A DNA stretch of 64,000 nucleotides from Symplocastrum torsivum CPER-KK1 (GCA_019358875.1 JAHHIF010000028.1:1-64000), one strand, 5' to 3'; counted from the stretch's first letter, positions 1 through 8,598 are shown. The notes: generated from the sequence alone by a model not told the origin. Numbers and translations: made by a program.

Positions 1-96
1 CAATTTGGCTGATGCTTAATTTCTCAGTTTCTTGATTGGAGCGTGACACGGCTTCATCCCCTATAGCTTTACTAATAAGAATCCTACTACCTGATC

Positions 97-300
97 TCAG
101 CGGTAAGCTTTTTCTCGGAAATCACCTAAGGTCATCAAAACTTGGTCTTCCAGACAGATTTTCCCAGGCCGTCCAGTTTTCTTTTTTTGTTGACTATGTT
201 GGTGAACTATTTCCACCATCTGCTTAAAAGTTTCTAGCCGGACGCCACAAAAGCGCTTAAATTCTGCTGGCTTGAGATGTTTAGCTCGTTCGTATTTCAT
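97..300 (-). pseudogene. Truncated IS5-type transposase N-terminal remnant
   Basis: A 67-codon reading frame starts MKYERAKHLKPAEFKRFCGV and continues with a basic stretch and LEDQVLMTL. From memory of the family this is the N-terminal helix-turn-helix part of cyanobacterial IS5-group transposases, which normally run to about 250 residues or more. Here the frame goes off-family after LMTLGDF and stops, and no DDE catalytic domain follows downstream on the minus strand. It is therefore a dead remnant, not an active insertion sequence. I saw no inverted repeats bounding it. Confidence 0.7.
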
Positions 301-606
301 CAGTTTTCCTTATGAATCTGTCGTGGTGAGCGCAGAAAACGGGTGAGCGATCGCCTAATTTCAGACCTCATATTACCCCAGCGACGACTTTTGCAAGAGG
401 TCTAGTGAATGCGATCGCGTGAGACGAAGCCATAGCGACGTTAGCGAAGCGAACCGTAGGCTAGGAGCGTTAGCTAGTAGCGATTGTAAGGAGCGTCGGC
501 GTTAGCCTAGCGCAGATCGCACTAAAGGCGCAGCCCTTAAAAGGTTCGTAAGTCTGATAGAAGTTGACAACTATTGATCGGAATGCACACATCTCACCTC
601 TATTAA
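301..606. repeat. Gene-free stretch with dispersed HIP1-rich palindromic repeat (about 405-530)
   Basis: No gene is visible here. Between about 405 and 530 lies a run of short, partly repeated words (GGAGCG, TTAGC, GCGTCGGCGTTAGCC, AGCGAAGCG) bounded by HIP1-like sites (GCGATCGCG near 412, CAGATCGC near 517). This is the typical look of the small dispersed repeats of filamentous cyanobacterial genomes. No open frame crosses it. Function unknown. Confidence 0.5.
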
Positions 607-822
607 ACAGATTTTTATGGCTGGACTCAAGAGCAAGTAACGCGGCTCAAAGCTCAGCAATTTCCTCAATTAGATTCAGTCAATCTGATTGAGGAAATTG
701 AATCGTTGGGCAGAAAAGAGCGACAAGAGCTGAGGAATCAACTGGGAGTGTTGTTAGGACACCTGTTGAAATGGCAATTTCAACCTGATTTAAAGGGCGC
801 GTTCGCCCAACTGATAACTTAA
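607..822 (+). pseudogene. DUF29 family remnant
   Basis: Read from 607, the frame gives TDFYGWTQEQVTRLKAQQF, then NLIEEIESLGRKERQELRNQLG and LLGHLLKWQFQP. This is the characteristic opening of DUF29 proteins, which are usually about 140-150 residues long and common in cyanobacteria. A stop lies immediately upstream (604-606) with no start codon. The frame leaves the family after QPDLKG and stops at 820. Both ends are missing, so it is a pseudogene. Confidence 0.75.
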
Positions 823-896
823 AGCCGTGCGATCGCTCTTTGGTAGTACCAACAGTATCGGAAAGTAAGTTCCGCAATGCTCTCTGCTAAAGTTGG

Positions 897-1109
897 GTTA
901 CAGCCTACCGATTAAATATTCCAGAATACTGGGTAGTTGACCCACTGACATCAAGGGTAACGATTTTCACCCTGATCGAGGAACTGTATGAAGGTGCGGA
1001 GTTCAGTGGTGCTGAGCAGATTATTTCAAGTACTTTTCCAGAGTTGACTCTGACAGTCGAGCAGATTATTTGGGCTGGGGCAATTCCTAGCGATGAAGAA
1101 AACGAATGA
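897..1109 (+). pseudogene. Uma2 (DUF820) C-terminal remnant
   Basis: The frame reads AYRLNIPEYWVVDPLTSRVT, then LYEGAEFSGAEQIISSTFPEL, ending PSDEENE at 1109. The 'Y.IPEYWVVDP' strand and the 'I.S..FPEL.LT..QI' tail are hallmarks of the Uma2/DUF820 nuclease-like fold. The N-terminal two thirds, including the catalytic Asp and Glu, are absent. It lies about 75 bases after the DUF29 remnant, suggesting a deletion that removed the sequence between two ordinary genes. Confidence 0.75.
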
Positions 1110-1190
1110 AAGACAATTCCTTACACAATAGCTCTGCTCACTCAGACTTGTTATTCTAGGCTTCAGTTAGAGGGATTCAAAACTAATGCC

Positions 1191-1505
1191 ATGACATCAG
1201 GAGTAATTTATCCTCACATTGAGAAAGCGGAAGGTCAACCCGCACGGTTACAGAGGATACCGCGTGTGCGTGTCGCTCAGATTGTCATGGATTACTTGGC
1301 TTATGGTTGGTCAGTTGAAGAAATGTGCCGACAGCATCCTTATCTGACACTATCAGAAGCTCATGCGGCGATGGTGTATTACTTTGATCGCCAAGATGAA
1401 ATTGATAGTGAGATTCGCACGGAATGGGAGCAAGCGCAACAGGCAAAATCTCAAGCATTACCTTCTCCTTTTTTTGTGCGAATGAAGGCAAGAGGGTTGT
1501 TGTAA
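1191..1505 (+). CDS. DUF433 family protein, antitoxin-like
   Basis: A 104-residue protein with the DUF433 pattern: RIPRVRVAQIVMDYLAYGWSVEEMCRQHPYLTLSEAHAAMVYYFDRQDEID. Known DUF433 proteins are small winged-helix-like proteins usually encoded beside PIN-like toxins (DUF5615) and thought to act as antitoxins. Here the next gene begins one base after this stop and is a DUF5615-like fragment, which fits such a pair. This member looks intact. The role as antitoxin is inferred from family and context. Confidence 0.75.
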   Translation: MTSGVIYPHIEKAEGQPARLQRIPRVRVAQIVMDYLAYGWSVEEMCRQHPYLTLSEAHAAMVYYFDRQDEIDSEIRTEWEQAQQAKSQALPSPFFVRMKARGLL

Positions 1506-1652
1506 GTGGCGATCGCACTCTACATGGACGTTCATGTACCTCAAGCTATTACAGATCAATTGCGTCGTCGTAGTGTAGATGTTCTCACTGCAATTGCTCT
1601 CGCCTCAGAACCAGAGAAATGGCTCAATGTGGTAGAGTACCTGCCTTTTTAG
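1506..1652 (+). pseudogene. DUF5615 (PIN-like) toxin with internal deletion
   Basis: GTG at 1506 directly follows the DUF433 stop (an ATG at 1524 is also possible). The frame reads MDVHVPQAITDQLRRRSVDV, then LTAIALASEPEKWLNVVEYL, stopping at 1652. The opening 'DVHVP..IT.QLR.R.VDVLTA' is the start of a DUF5615 PIN-like protein. 'EPEKWLNVVEYLPF' resembles, from memory, the very C-terminus of the same family, whose members are about 110 residues. Here only 48 codons remain, so about 60 central residues, including most acidic active-site positions, appear deleted in frame. Probably a dead toxin beside an intact partner. Confidence 0.6.
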
Positions 1653-1845
1653 TGCGATCGCACATTGGTCGTAACAACCGCATCTGAAGAATTCCTAGTT
1701 GCAATTGACCAAGCACTGGATGATCGAGTTTGTGTGCTGCGTAGAGTAAAGCTGCTTTCAGCTCGTCCATTTCAAGGTCTGGCATTTCTTCTAAGATTTG
1801 CTCAAAACTTAAAATCTCATCCAATTCATTGTTAAAGGCAAATTC
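1624..1845 (-). pseudogene. Second DUF433 C-terminal remnant, opposite strand
   Basis: On the minus strand the frame reads DEILSFEQILEEMPDLEMDE, then LKAALLYAAHKLDHPVLGQL. 'DLE..ELKAALLYAAHKLDHPV' is the C-terminal signature of many cyanobacterial DUF433 antitoxins. The N-terminal half is missing and no normal start codon is present. It faces and overlaps the end of the truncated DUF5615 gene, so this spot has collected pieces of at least two toxin-antitoxin loci. Confidence 0.55.
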
Positions 1846-2016
1846 CGCTCCACTCAGCGAAGCTGAGTCAGAGCGCTTTAGTCTAAACTCCAGTAACTTA
1901 CAATGATTGCAGCTGCTATTCGATTGCTCATGGTGAGTGCGAATAGTCTTTGGCTATGCAGTGGCATCTGAAACCACGCGCCGTTAAGTGAAACTTTGCA
2001 TGGAAAAGGAACCTTC

Positions 2017-3117
2017 ATGACTAAAATAATCTCTTTGTTTAACAACAAAGGTGGTGTAGGCAAAACAACTACTATTTTTAATTTGAGTGCATCACTTGCC
2101 GCAGCAGGTAAAAAGATTCTTTTGATTGATTTTGATCCTCAGTGTAATCTTTCTATTGCAACAATTGGATATGATGAATTTGCTGACTATCTTCAGAGAA
2201 CAGAAGAATTTCCATTTGGAAAAACAATTCGAGCTTTTGCTCAACCATCTCTTCAACCTACTCAAAATAGCGAAAGTTACGTTACTCAGCCTAAGTATCA
2301 GAATGACACGATTAATGATAGAATTAATACAATTTATGCTCAGACTATTATAGATATAGTTCCAGGAGATTTCTGGCTTAATAGTTTTGCTGATATACTT
2401 ACGGTTGGTACAGATGTAGTGCAAGGTACTGGTTTGTATAGATTCTTAGTTCCCTTTCTTTTTGTAGAACATCTTAAAAAAAATGGAAAATCTTACGACT
2501 ATGTATTAATTGATTTGCCTCCATCATTTAACACACTTGTCCGTTCAGCTTTATATTGCTCGGATTATTTCTTAGTTCCTTGTACTCCTGATTCATTTTC
2601 TGCTTACTGCGTTAGCCTCATTGGCGAAGTATTACCAACTTTTATTGATGATTGGAATCAAGGAAAGCGACGTTATGAAAGTTCAAATCAATACGATAAA
2701 GTTATACCTGGAAAAGGTCAACCTAAGTTTGGTGGATGGATTTTCAACGGATTTGATACTAAAAAATATACGAGTACTGGTGAACGGAAAGAAATTGGTG
2801 CAGACAAGGCTCATTTGGATAAAATTATAGAGAAAATAAAAAATGATTTAATCCCTAAATTGGAAGGAATATCCAGTTACGAGTGTTTACCTAAGTTTAT
2901 AAATACAGAACCCGTGGTAAAAATTGAAGATTTGAATGTCATGGCTTCGGAAATTCAAAAATTGAATATTCCTCTTAAATATTTATCCAGTCAACGCCCA
3001 ACTATATTTTCCGCATGGTCATCTTACCAAAAGGAGTTAATGAAGAGAATGAATGCACAATACGATTTTCTAGCAAAATATATAATTAAGAACTTCGACG
3101 CTGAAAATGAGAGTTAA
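2017..3117 (+). CDS. Orphan ParA-family (MinD/ParA) ATPase
   Basis: A 366-residue protein starting MTKIISLFNNKGGVGKTT. The deviant Walker A motif KGGVGKTT (residues 11-18), 'LLIDFDPQCNLS' and 'YDYVLIDLPPSFN' place it in the ParA/Soj P-loop family, whose members bind ATP as dimers and position DNA or protein cargo. The ATG at 2017 has AAAAGGA about 8 bases upstream, preferable to an in-frame TTG at 1996. Its sequence is visibly more AT-rich than the neighbours. No ParB or centromere-like repeat is seen nearby, so it is not an ordinary chromosome partition locus; a plasmid, phage or island origin is likely. Cargo unknown. Confidence 0.85.
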   Translation: MTKIISLFNNKGGVGKTTTIFNLSASLAAAGKKILLIDFDPQCNLSIATIGYDEFADYLQRTEEFPFGKTIRAFAQPSLQPTQNSESYVTQPKYQNDTINDRINTIYAQTIIDIVPGDFWLNSFADILTVGTDVVQGTGLYRFLVPFLFVEHLKKNGKSYDYVLIDLPPSFNTLVRSALYCSDYFLVPCTPDSFSAYCVSLIGEVLPTFIDDWNQGKRRYESSNQYDKVIPGKGQPKFGGWIFNGFDTKKYTSTGERKEIGADKAHLDKIIEKIKNDLIPKLEGISSYECLPKFINTEPVVKIEDLNVMASEIQKLNIPLKYLSSQRPTIFSAWSSYQKELMKRMNAQYDFLAKYIIKNFDAENES

Positions 3118-3223
3118 CAGGTAATTTGTCAGAATTAATATCAAATACGCTAACGCTCTATTCTCCTCGAAGTCCACTCCCCCAAAGTTGAGGCTGCATG
3201 AGAAGCGATCGCCCCTTACTTTG

Positions 3224-3454
3224 TTAAGCTGCAACATCACTAGATACTGGCTCAAAATGCAGCACCATAATTTGCTCTGGACGTAAACCAAGAGATTCGT
3301 AAGTGCGTCCTGTGCGATCGCTAAATTCAACTTCAAACGCCCTACCATCGGCAAGGATTTCAACAACTGTACCCACTTGCCCACGCCACAGATTGAACTC
3401 AAGCAAATCGACCGTAAGAGCAACTACATCTAACAACTTGATTGTATCTGTCAT
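3224..3454 (-). CDS. DUF4926 domain protein
   Basis: A 76-residue protein from MTDTIKLLDVVALTVDL, through WRGQVGTVVEIL and FEVEFSDRTGRTYESLGLRPEQIMVL. The 'G..GTVVE', 'VEFSD..G.T' pattern is that of DUF4926, a small beta-rich (SH3-like) family frequent in cyanobacteria and often paired with small partners such as DUF6883. No such partner is adjacent here. GGAGG sits 5 bases before the ATG at 3454, which decides the start against an in-frame TTG at 3466. Function is unknown; a toxin-antitoxin or DNA-modification accessory role has only contextual support in the family. Confidence 0.8.
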   Translation of the reverse strand: MTDTIKLLDVVALTVDLLEFNLWRGQVGTVVEILADGRAFEVEFSDRTGRTYESLGLRPEQIMVLHFEPVSSDVAA

Positions 3455-3597
3455 ATAAACCTCCAACTCTTACAACGGGTAGCAGGTTGTCAATCTTGGA
3501 GTATCTGAGTCATGTTCAATAATCCAACCGCTACGAACAGTGGCAACGGTGGAGTGAGCGCTTATACTGTACCTTTGCCTAAAACCACTTCAACGGC

Positions 3598-3954
3598 TTA
3601 CTGTCGGCGTGGCGATGGCAGTAAATTGAGTATTTGTCTGCTAGTCTTGCGGGTAATCTCATTAATATCAGTTCGTTGGTCTTCTGAAAGATTCTGAACC
3701 TCGTTTAATCCCTCCACTATTCCAGCACCTCTGCGTCTAGCAGACTTATATTGATTCTGTTGCTCTGGACTCAGCAAAGCTTCGATCTGAGTAATAGCTT
3801 CAGCTTGAATTTGATTGATTCGAGACTGTTGTTGCTGAAGCGGAGAAGGGGGTTGTGGGGGACGTGGGGGTTGTGGGAATTGGGCTAAAGCTATGCTTGG
3901 AGTTGCCAAGATGATGACAGCGGCAAGGAGTGAGGTGCGATCGCGTTTCAGCAT
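3598..3954 (-). CDS. Secreted Spy/CpxP-like helical protein
   Basis: Start at 3954 gives MLKRDRTSLLAAVIILATPSIALA followed by QFPQ, a clear signal peptide with an Ala-X-Ala site, so the product is periplasmic. After a proline-rich linker (PQPPRPPQPPSP) comes a helical region: QSRINQIQAEAITQIEALLS, PEQQNQYKSARRRGAG and LSEDQRTDINEI. The 'I..EA...I..LL.PEQ...Y' and 'L..DQR..I..I' pattern is like the Spy/CpxP (LTXXQ) family of periplasmic chaperones as found in cyanobacteria. About 118 residues. The G-rich DNA encoding the proline linker may vary in length between strains. Chaperone role is inferred. Confidence 0.65.
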   Translation of the reverse strand: MLKRDRTSLLAAVIILATPSIALAQFPQPPRPPQPPSPLQQQQSRINQIQAEAITQIEALLSPEQQNQYKSARRRGAGIVEGLNEVQNLSEDQRTDINEITRKTSRQILNLLPSPRRQ

Positions 3955-4157
3955 AGGTTTCTTGGAGTAAAGGCTGTTGAAATCTATCCTACCCAAGAGG
4001 TGAGGATTATCTTAACCTCATAACGTGCGATCGCCTTTGGCACTGCGTTAACGCGATCGCTACATCAACGATTGGGACTTTCTTCGCTGTTCTCTATTTC
4101 ACCGCCAATTCGCTCCAATGACCAGCCACCGAAGCCAAGGGAGGGAACCTAAGTGGT

Positions 4158-6788
4158 TTAGGACGCATGGTTCGACTGACTCTGTGTTGAACTAAACTCT
4201 GTGCAAACCCCGGCTGGATCGACTTGAAGATTAAACAAAGCGCTATCTTCACACTGACAGCTTCCCTGACCGAAAAACTGGCATACGGCACAACAATCTT
4301 GTCCTGATGCGATCGCTTGTTGTCTTGCTTTTTGTCTAACTAAACTTTGTTGTGTTAGAGGAATCAGTCTGAGCGCTATCCCATCCCACTTGGCGAGGAC
4401 TGTGCCACTTGCGGCAAATATCTGCCAACGAGGGTCAGTCTCTACAATATCTTCTGGAATGCGTAACCATGCTCCTTCTACTTCGGCTTCTATTTGAACT
4501 TCAAACTCTTGTGGCTGTTCAATCTTGGTAATTTGCGTCGCACTTAAATGATTTGGTGCTTGACCATATTCCACTTCTTCTCCCACACAGGGGATATGAA
4601 TGTAGTGCTTGGACCGTAAATCCCCGCTTTTGGCAAGTTCATGCAAGGCTTCACCACTACCATGAACTAAAATCAAGTGCTTTGGATTGACCTTGTTAAT
4701 CACTTGAGTCAAACCAATTTTGTCAGCATGAGCTGAAAGATTAAAGCGCTCAATCCGTGCTTTTACTGTAATCTCTTTACCATCTAATTCAACGGTATCA
4801 CCCGTTTTTAGGCTTTGTAGCATTCGCCCAGGAGACTCTTCATCGGTGTAACCCGAAATAAAGATTGCTGCATTTTCTCTCTCTAGCAGCACGCCAGCAT
4901 AATACACACTGGGTCCACCTGTGAGCATTCCTGAACTTGCAACTATCACACTTGGATGAGCAATTGCTAGAGGTCTTTCTTTATGAGAGCCGATTGGAAT
5001 AATGGGAGGATTAGGGTTTTCATTAAAGAATGGTTCCTCTTGTTTCGCAAAGTTTTGTACTGAGGATGGGAGGAGTTCCAAATTATCTCGAAATGTATCT
5101 GTAATTGCCCGTACTAACCCATCGACATAGATAGGAATTTTTAGCTTTTTGAATAAAGCACTTGTCCGAATTGCGAGTAAAATTTCTTGGGCACGTCCCA
5201 AGGCAAAACTGGGTAGAAGAACATTTCCTCCAGCTTCAACAACAGACGCGATCGCATTCATCAATGCTGTCTCTTGATTCCTTCTTGCTGGGTGTGTATC
5301 TGCCCCATAAGTAGACTCGGTAATCAATATGTCTGCTTGAGGCAAATCGGCAAGTTTTAATCCTTCAGTCGTTCTACTAGACGTTGTATTGTAGTCCCCG
5401 GTATACAACAAACTCCTCTCTCTATACTGGAGATAAATACAAGCCGCTCCCACAATATGACCTGCATTGATAAATTGCACCTTTAATTCTGGCAGAGGTT
5501 CAAAGTAGGAGCCAATCGGCTTCGTCTCTAAACGAAACAACGTCCGTTGCAATTCATTCTCATTAAATAATTCATTTGCATCCTCATTTCTCTGTTGAAC
5601 TTTTAAGCAGTCAGTTAACATCACATGAGCAATTTCACGAGTACCCGGAGTACAAATCATTGGCACGGCTGGGTAGCGGCTGTGAAAGACGGGAACAGCG
5701 CCTAAATGGTCTTGATGAGCATGAGTAATGAGGAGAAGATCTGGATTTTTGAGGTGTTCTAGTGCTGGTAATGGGTCATAGCCTTTTGGTCTTGTGCCGC
5801 AGTCCAGAACAACTTCATAGGGTCCGATGAAAACTTGAAAACAACTGGCACCAATGCCACGAGCAGCACCTAACGGTTTAACAATTAAACGTTCTGTTTC
5901 ATCGTTATTAATGGGCGTGTTACTAGGCAGCTCATGGCTTTGGTTCTCTGTATGTAATGGGTACTGGTAAACACTAGTCTGTAAGCTGAAGTGCTTAACA
6001 GTAACTCTTGCTCGATGTCCAGTGTCATTGACAGCTTCCCATTCCCAACCCTTTAAGCGGCGCTTAGGTGTGAGAAGTTTCCAGCTATCTACACCTGTTT
6101 CTTGCTGTAAGGCGAAAAGAGCTTCTTTCGTTGGCAAAGAGATATTCGGTAAAACTGTAGTAACAGCATTTTGAGGAGGATTAGTCGAGTTGTTTGAGGG
6201 AACCTCACGCTCTTTTACTGATTTTGCAGGTGCTTGGTTGGTCGTTACTGATTTGGTAGGTGCTTGGTTGGTAGTTACTGATTTGGTAGGTGCTTGGTTG
6301 GTAGTTACTGATTTGGTAGGTGCTTGGTTGGTAGGTGCTTGGTTGGTAGTGGCAGGGACTTGACTAGCCTCAATAGGATTAGCTGTTTTAACTTTGAGAG
6401 TATTTCCATCTCGTGTAAACAAGACTTGCCATAACTGACCAATCTTCATCCGGGGGTCAGGAGATAGCAGGTTGATTTTTAGGGTTTTTTCTCCGGGACG
6501 AGGGATTTTTAGTTGCAGGTGACGTTTACCCAGTTGCACAACTCTCCCAAGCGTCTCGCCTATTTCGGAATCTCCACTCTCTTCATCTAACAAGCTGACG
6601 GTTGCAATTACTCCTGTAGAATCTGTACTCGGAATAACTGACCAAAGTCCTTTACTGGCTGGTGGATTGGATTGAGATTTTACAATTAATTTTGTTAAGT
6701 CAGAACAAACAAGGTAGGTAACATCTTCTACTTTTTCTATAGAGCCATTTATTGTTAATTTAAAATAAAAACTTATGCTGTCATCCAT
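4158..6788 (-). CDS. MBL-fold beta-CASP RNA hydrolase-like protein with N-terminal repeats and Cys-rich tail
   Basis: An 876-residue protein. Residues about 300-740 form a metallo-beta-lactamase/beta-CASP unit: zinc motif HAHQDH (356-361), 'GHIVGAACI', 'LLYTGDYN', 'TESTYG', 'LPSFALGRAQE', 'VIVASSGML' and 'NLSAHADK'. Proteins of this class (CPSF-73, RNase J, YSH1-like) cleave RNA using two zinc ions. The first ~145 residues are a separate, unassigned region. Residues about 149-191 are tandem copies of the 10-residue unit NQAPTKSVTT, encoded by a 30-bp DNA repeat (about 6215-6345). The last 60 residues hold a cysteine cluster (DCCAVCQFFGQGSCQCE ... GVCTEFS) that could bind a metal. Nuclease activity is inferred from motifs. 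Confidence 0.8.
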   Translation of the reverse strand: MDDSISFYFKLTINGSIEKVEDVTYLVCSDLTKLIVKSQSNPPASKGLWSVIPSTDSTGVIATVSLLDEESGDSEIGETLGRVVQLGKRHLQLKIPRPGEKTLKINLLSPDPRMKIGQLWQVLFTRDGNTLKVKTANPIEASQVPATTNQAPTNQAPTKSVTTNQAPTKSVTTNQAPTKSVTTNQAPAKSVKEREVPSNNSTNPPQNAVTTVLPNISLPTKEALFALQQETGVDSWKLLTPKRRLKGWEWEAVNDTGHRARVTVKHFSLQTSVYQYPLHTENQSHELPSNTPINNDETERLIVKPLGAARGIGASCFQVFIGPYEVVLDCGTRPKGYDPLPALEHLKNPDLLLITHAHQDHLGAVPVFHSRYPAVPMICTPGTREIAHVMLTDCLKVQQRNEDANELFNENELQRTLFRLETKPIGSYFEPLPELKVQFINAGHIVGAACIYLQYRERSLLYTGDYNTTSSRTTEGLKLADLPQADILITESTYGADTHPARRNQETALMNAIASVVEAGGNVLLPSFALGRAQEILLAIRTSALFKKLKIPIYVDGLVRAITDTFRDNLELLPSSVQNFAKQEEPFFNENPNPPIIPIGSHKERPLAIAHPSVIVASSGMLTGGPSVYYAGVLLERENAAIFISGYTDEESPGRMLQSLKTGDTVELDGKEITVKARIERFNLSAHADKIGLTQVINKVNPKHLILVHGSGEALHELAKSGDLRSKHYIHIPCVGEEVEYGQAPNHLSATQITKIEQPQEFEVQIEAEVEGAWLRIPEDIVETDPRWQIFAASGTVLAKWDGIALRLIPLTQQSLVRQKARQQAIASGQDCCAVCQFFGQGSCQCEDSALFNLQVDPAGVCTEFSSTQSQSNHAS
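6215..6345. repeat. 30-bp in-frame tandem repeat inside the beta-CASP gene
   Basis: Three to four copies of a 30-bp unit (TTGGTTGGTAGTTACTGATT plus TGGTAGGTGC on the + strand), with a shorter partial copy, encode NQAPTKSVTT units in the linker between the N-terminal region and the catalytic domain. The near identity of copies at DNA level points to recent slippage or unequal exchange, so copy number is likely to vary between strains. Confidence 0.85.
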
Positions 6789-7079
6789 TGGAACTTTCAG
6801 GAATTATAGTTAGCAATATGGTATCGCACTGAACACCTATACAAAGCTATAGCACCAGAAGCCTTGCGATCGCGTCTCAACAGAAAAAGGTATAGCGGTC
6901 TCCTGGAGAGATGAGGTACAGCGGCAGGTGTGTGAAAACTAGATCAGAGCAAGGAACACAAAAAGCTGATAGCTGATAGCTGAGGGCTTCCTGCTATAAA
7001 ACAAGTCTCATTTGACACCAAAATCGGCAAAATAGGGAATCATTAGACTCAGGAGATATACGCGAACGCTTGGACTGGG
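6789..7079. repeat. Intergenic region with dispersed repeat (6891-6924)
   Basis: No gene. The segment 6891-6924 (TATAGCGGTCTCCTGGAGAG then ATGAGGTACAGCGG) matches, in opposite orientation and with a few changes, the segment 36909-36938 (on the minus strand TATAGCGGTTCTCCTAAAGG then ATGAGGTACA). This marks a dispersed short repeat family. The divergent promoters of the beta-CASP and ABC genes should also lie here, but I cannot assign them. Confidence 0.5.
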
Positions 7080-8060
7080 ATGGATTCTACTGCCGATTTG
7101 CCTGCTGAACTGACGACTGTTGACCGGATACCTGTGGTGCAGACTGTTGACCTGAGAAAGGTCTATCGCACTGGATTTTGGCTCAATCAAAAAATTGAGT
7201 CCCTGAAAAATTGTACCCTTACCGTCTATCAGGGAGAAACCTTCGGCTTACTCGGCCCCAACGGAGCCGGAAAAACAACGCTACTGAAGACACTTCTCGG
7301 AATAGTACGCCCAACATCAGGACGAGCCTGGTTACTAGGGAGTCCAATCGGCAACATTAAAGTCAAACAACGCATCGGCTACTTGCCAGAAAACCCCTAC
7401 TTCTATGACTATCTCACGGGTTGGGAGTTTTTACAGTTTATCGCAGGGCTATTTGAAATCCCATCTGAACTACAAAAGCAGCGCATCCCAATGCTGTTTG
7501 ATTTAGTAGGCTTATCCCAATCAGCGGCTCGTAAAAAGCAGATGCGACAGTATTCTAAAGGGATGCTTCAGCGGGTTGGGATGGCACAAGCCTTGATTAA
7601 TGACCCGGAAGTCGTGTTTTTCGATGAGCCGATGTCAGGGCTTGACCCGATGGGACGCTACCAGATTCGGGAGATTATTCTCTCACTCAAAGCGCAAGGC
7701 AAGACGATTTTCTTCAATAGTCATGTTCTGTCGGATGTCGAGAAAATCTGCGATCGCGTTGCTATCTTAGCAGAGGGAGAATTAATTTGTATTGGTTCCC
7801 TCGATGAACTACTTGGCACTTCTGAGATTTACTATGTCAAAGGTCAAGGTGGCAACTTAGAGATTATCAAACGCTGGGTAAAAGACTTCAACTTTGATTC
7901 AGGTTACTGGTACGGTAAGCTGCAAGGTGACCCCCAAGAGTTTCTCGCAACACTCCGCCTCACGGGTGGTCAAATCATTGCCATGAACCTCACACGTACT
8001 TCATTAGAAGAGTTTTTTGTGCAGCAGTTGCGGCAACGGGGAATCACATCCAGCCATTAA
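7080..8060 (+). CDS. ABC transporter ATP-binding protein (ABC-2 / CcmA type)
   Basis: A 326-residue ATPase. Walker A GPNGAGKTT, signature region 'YSKGMLQRVGMAQALI' (in place of LSGGQ), Walker B 'VVFFDEPMSGLDP', and H-loop 'FFNSHVLSDVEKICDRVAIL'. The C-terminal ~80 residues form the accessory region usual in ABC-2-type ATPases. Such proteins drive export of drugs, polysaccharide or lipids with a separate membrane permease. No permease gene is adjacent here: downstream is a fasciclin gene with its own terminator. Its partner must be elsewhere. A start at the ATG 7080 is used; a later start cannot be excluded because residues 1-20 are not conserved. Confidence 0.85.
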   Translation: MDSTADLPAELTTVDRIPVVQTVDLRKVYRTGFWLNQKIESLKNCTLTVYQGETFGLLGPNGAGKTTLLKTLLGIVRPTSGRAWLLGSPIGNIKVKQRIGYLPENPYFYDYLTGWEFLQFIAGLFEIPSELQKQRIPMLFDLVGLSQSAARKKQMRQYSKGMLQRVGMAQALINDPEVVFFDEPMSGLDPMGRYQIREIILSLKAQGKTIFFNSHVLSDVEKICDRVAILAEGELICIGSLDELLGTSEIYYVKGQGGNLEIIKRWVKDFNFDSGYWYGKLQGDPQEFLATLRLTGGQIIAMNLTRTSLEEFFVQQLRQRGITSSH

Positions 8061-8147
8061 CCACAACTCCAACCTTTGAAAGATGCTTGTTAAATCTTCT
8101 ATTTGTAACTCTTAACAAGACACACATTTTCAAAGAGACAAAACTCT

Positions 8148-8570
8148 ATGGCTGATATCGTTGAGACTGCCATCAATGCAGGTTCATTCAACACACTGGT
8201 CAAGGCGGTTGAGGCTGCCGGTTTAGTTGATTTCTTAAAAACTCCTGGTCCCTATACTGTCTTTGCACCTGTTGATGAGGCATTTGAAAGACTGCCAGAA
8301 GGCACATTAGATGAATTGTTACAGGACATCCCAAAGCTCAAGAAGATTTTGACTTATCACGTTGTCTTTGGTGATGTCAGAAGTGATAACCTTCTTGAAA
8401 TTGAGGAAGCCGAAACCGTTGAAGGTTCAATCATTGCCGTTGATACGTCCAACGGCTACAAGGTAAATCAAGCCTTAGTTATCACACCAGATATTCTCAC
8501 CGACAACGGTGTCATTCACGTTATTGACTCGATCCTGATGCCAGCCGTGCTGGAATTCCAAACACTCTAA
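8148..8570 (+). CDS. Fasciclin (FAS1) domain protein
   Basis: A 140-residue single FAS1 domain: 'GSFNTLVKAVEAAGLVDFLK', 'GPYTVFAPVDEAFERLPEGT' (FAS1 box H1) and 'ILTYHVV', then 'TDNGVIHVIDSILMP' (box H2). FAS1 domains mediate adhesion and protein-protein contacts. This one has no signal peptide, unlike secreted relatives, so it may be cytoplasmic; this short form is common in cyanobacteria. It ends at a strong terminator (8599-8637) and stands 87 bases after the ABC ATPase gene, so co-transcription with that gene is possible. Confidence 0.9.
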   Translation: MADIVETAINAGSFNTLVKAVEAAGLVDFLKTPGPYTVFAPVDEAFERLPEGTLDELLQDIPKLKKILTYHVVFGDVRSDNLLEIEEAETVEGSIIAVDTSNGYKVNQALVITPDILTDNGVIHVIDSILMPAVLEFQTL

Positions 8571-8598
8571 ACGTCTAGTTGCACTCTTCTTTAGGGTA

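Noticed and set aside
97..300. Active insertion sequence
   Set aside because: Only the N-terminal part of the transposase is present, no inverted repeats or catalytic domain are visible.
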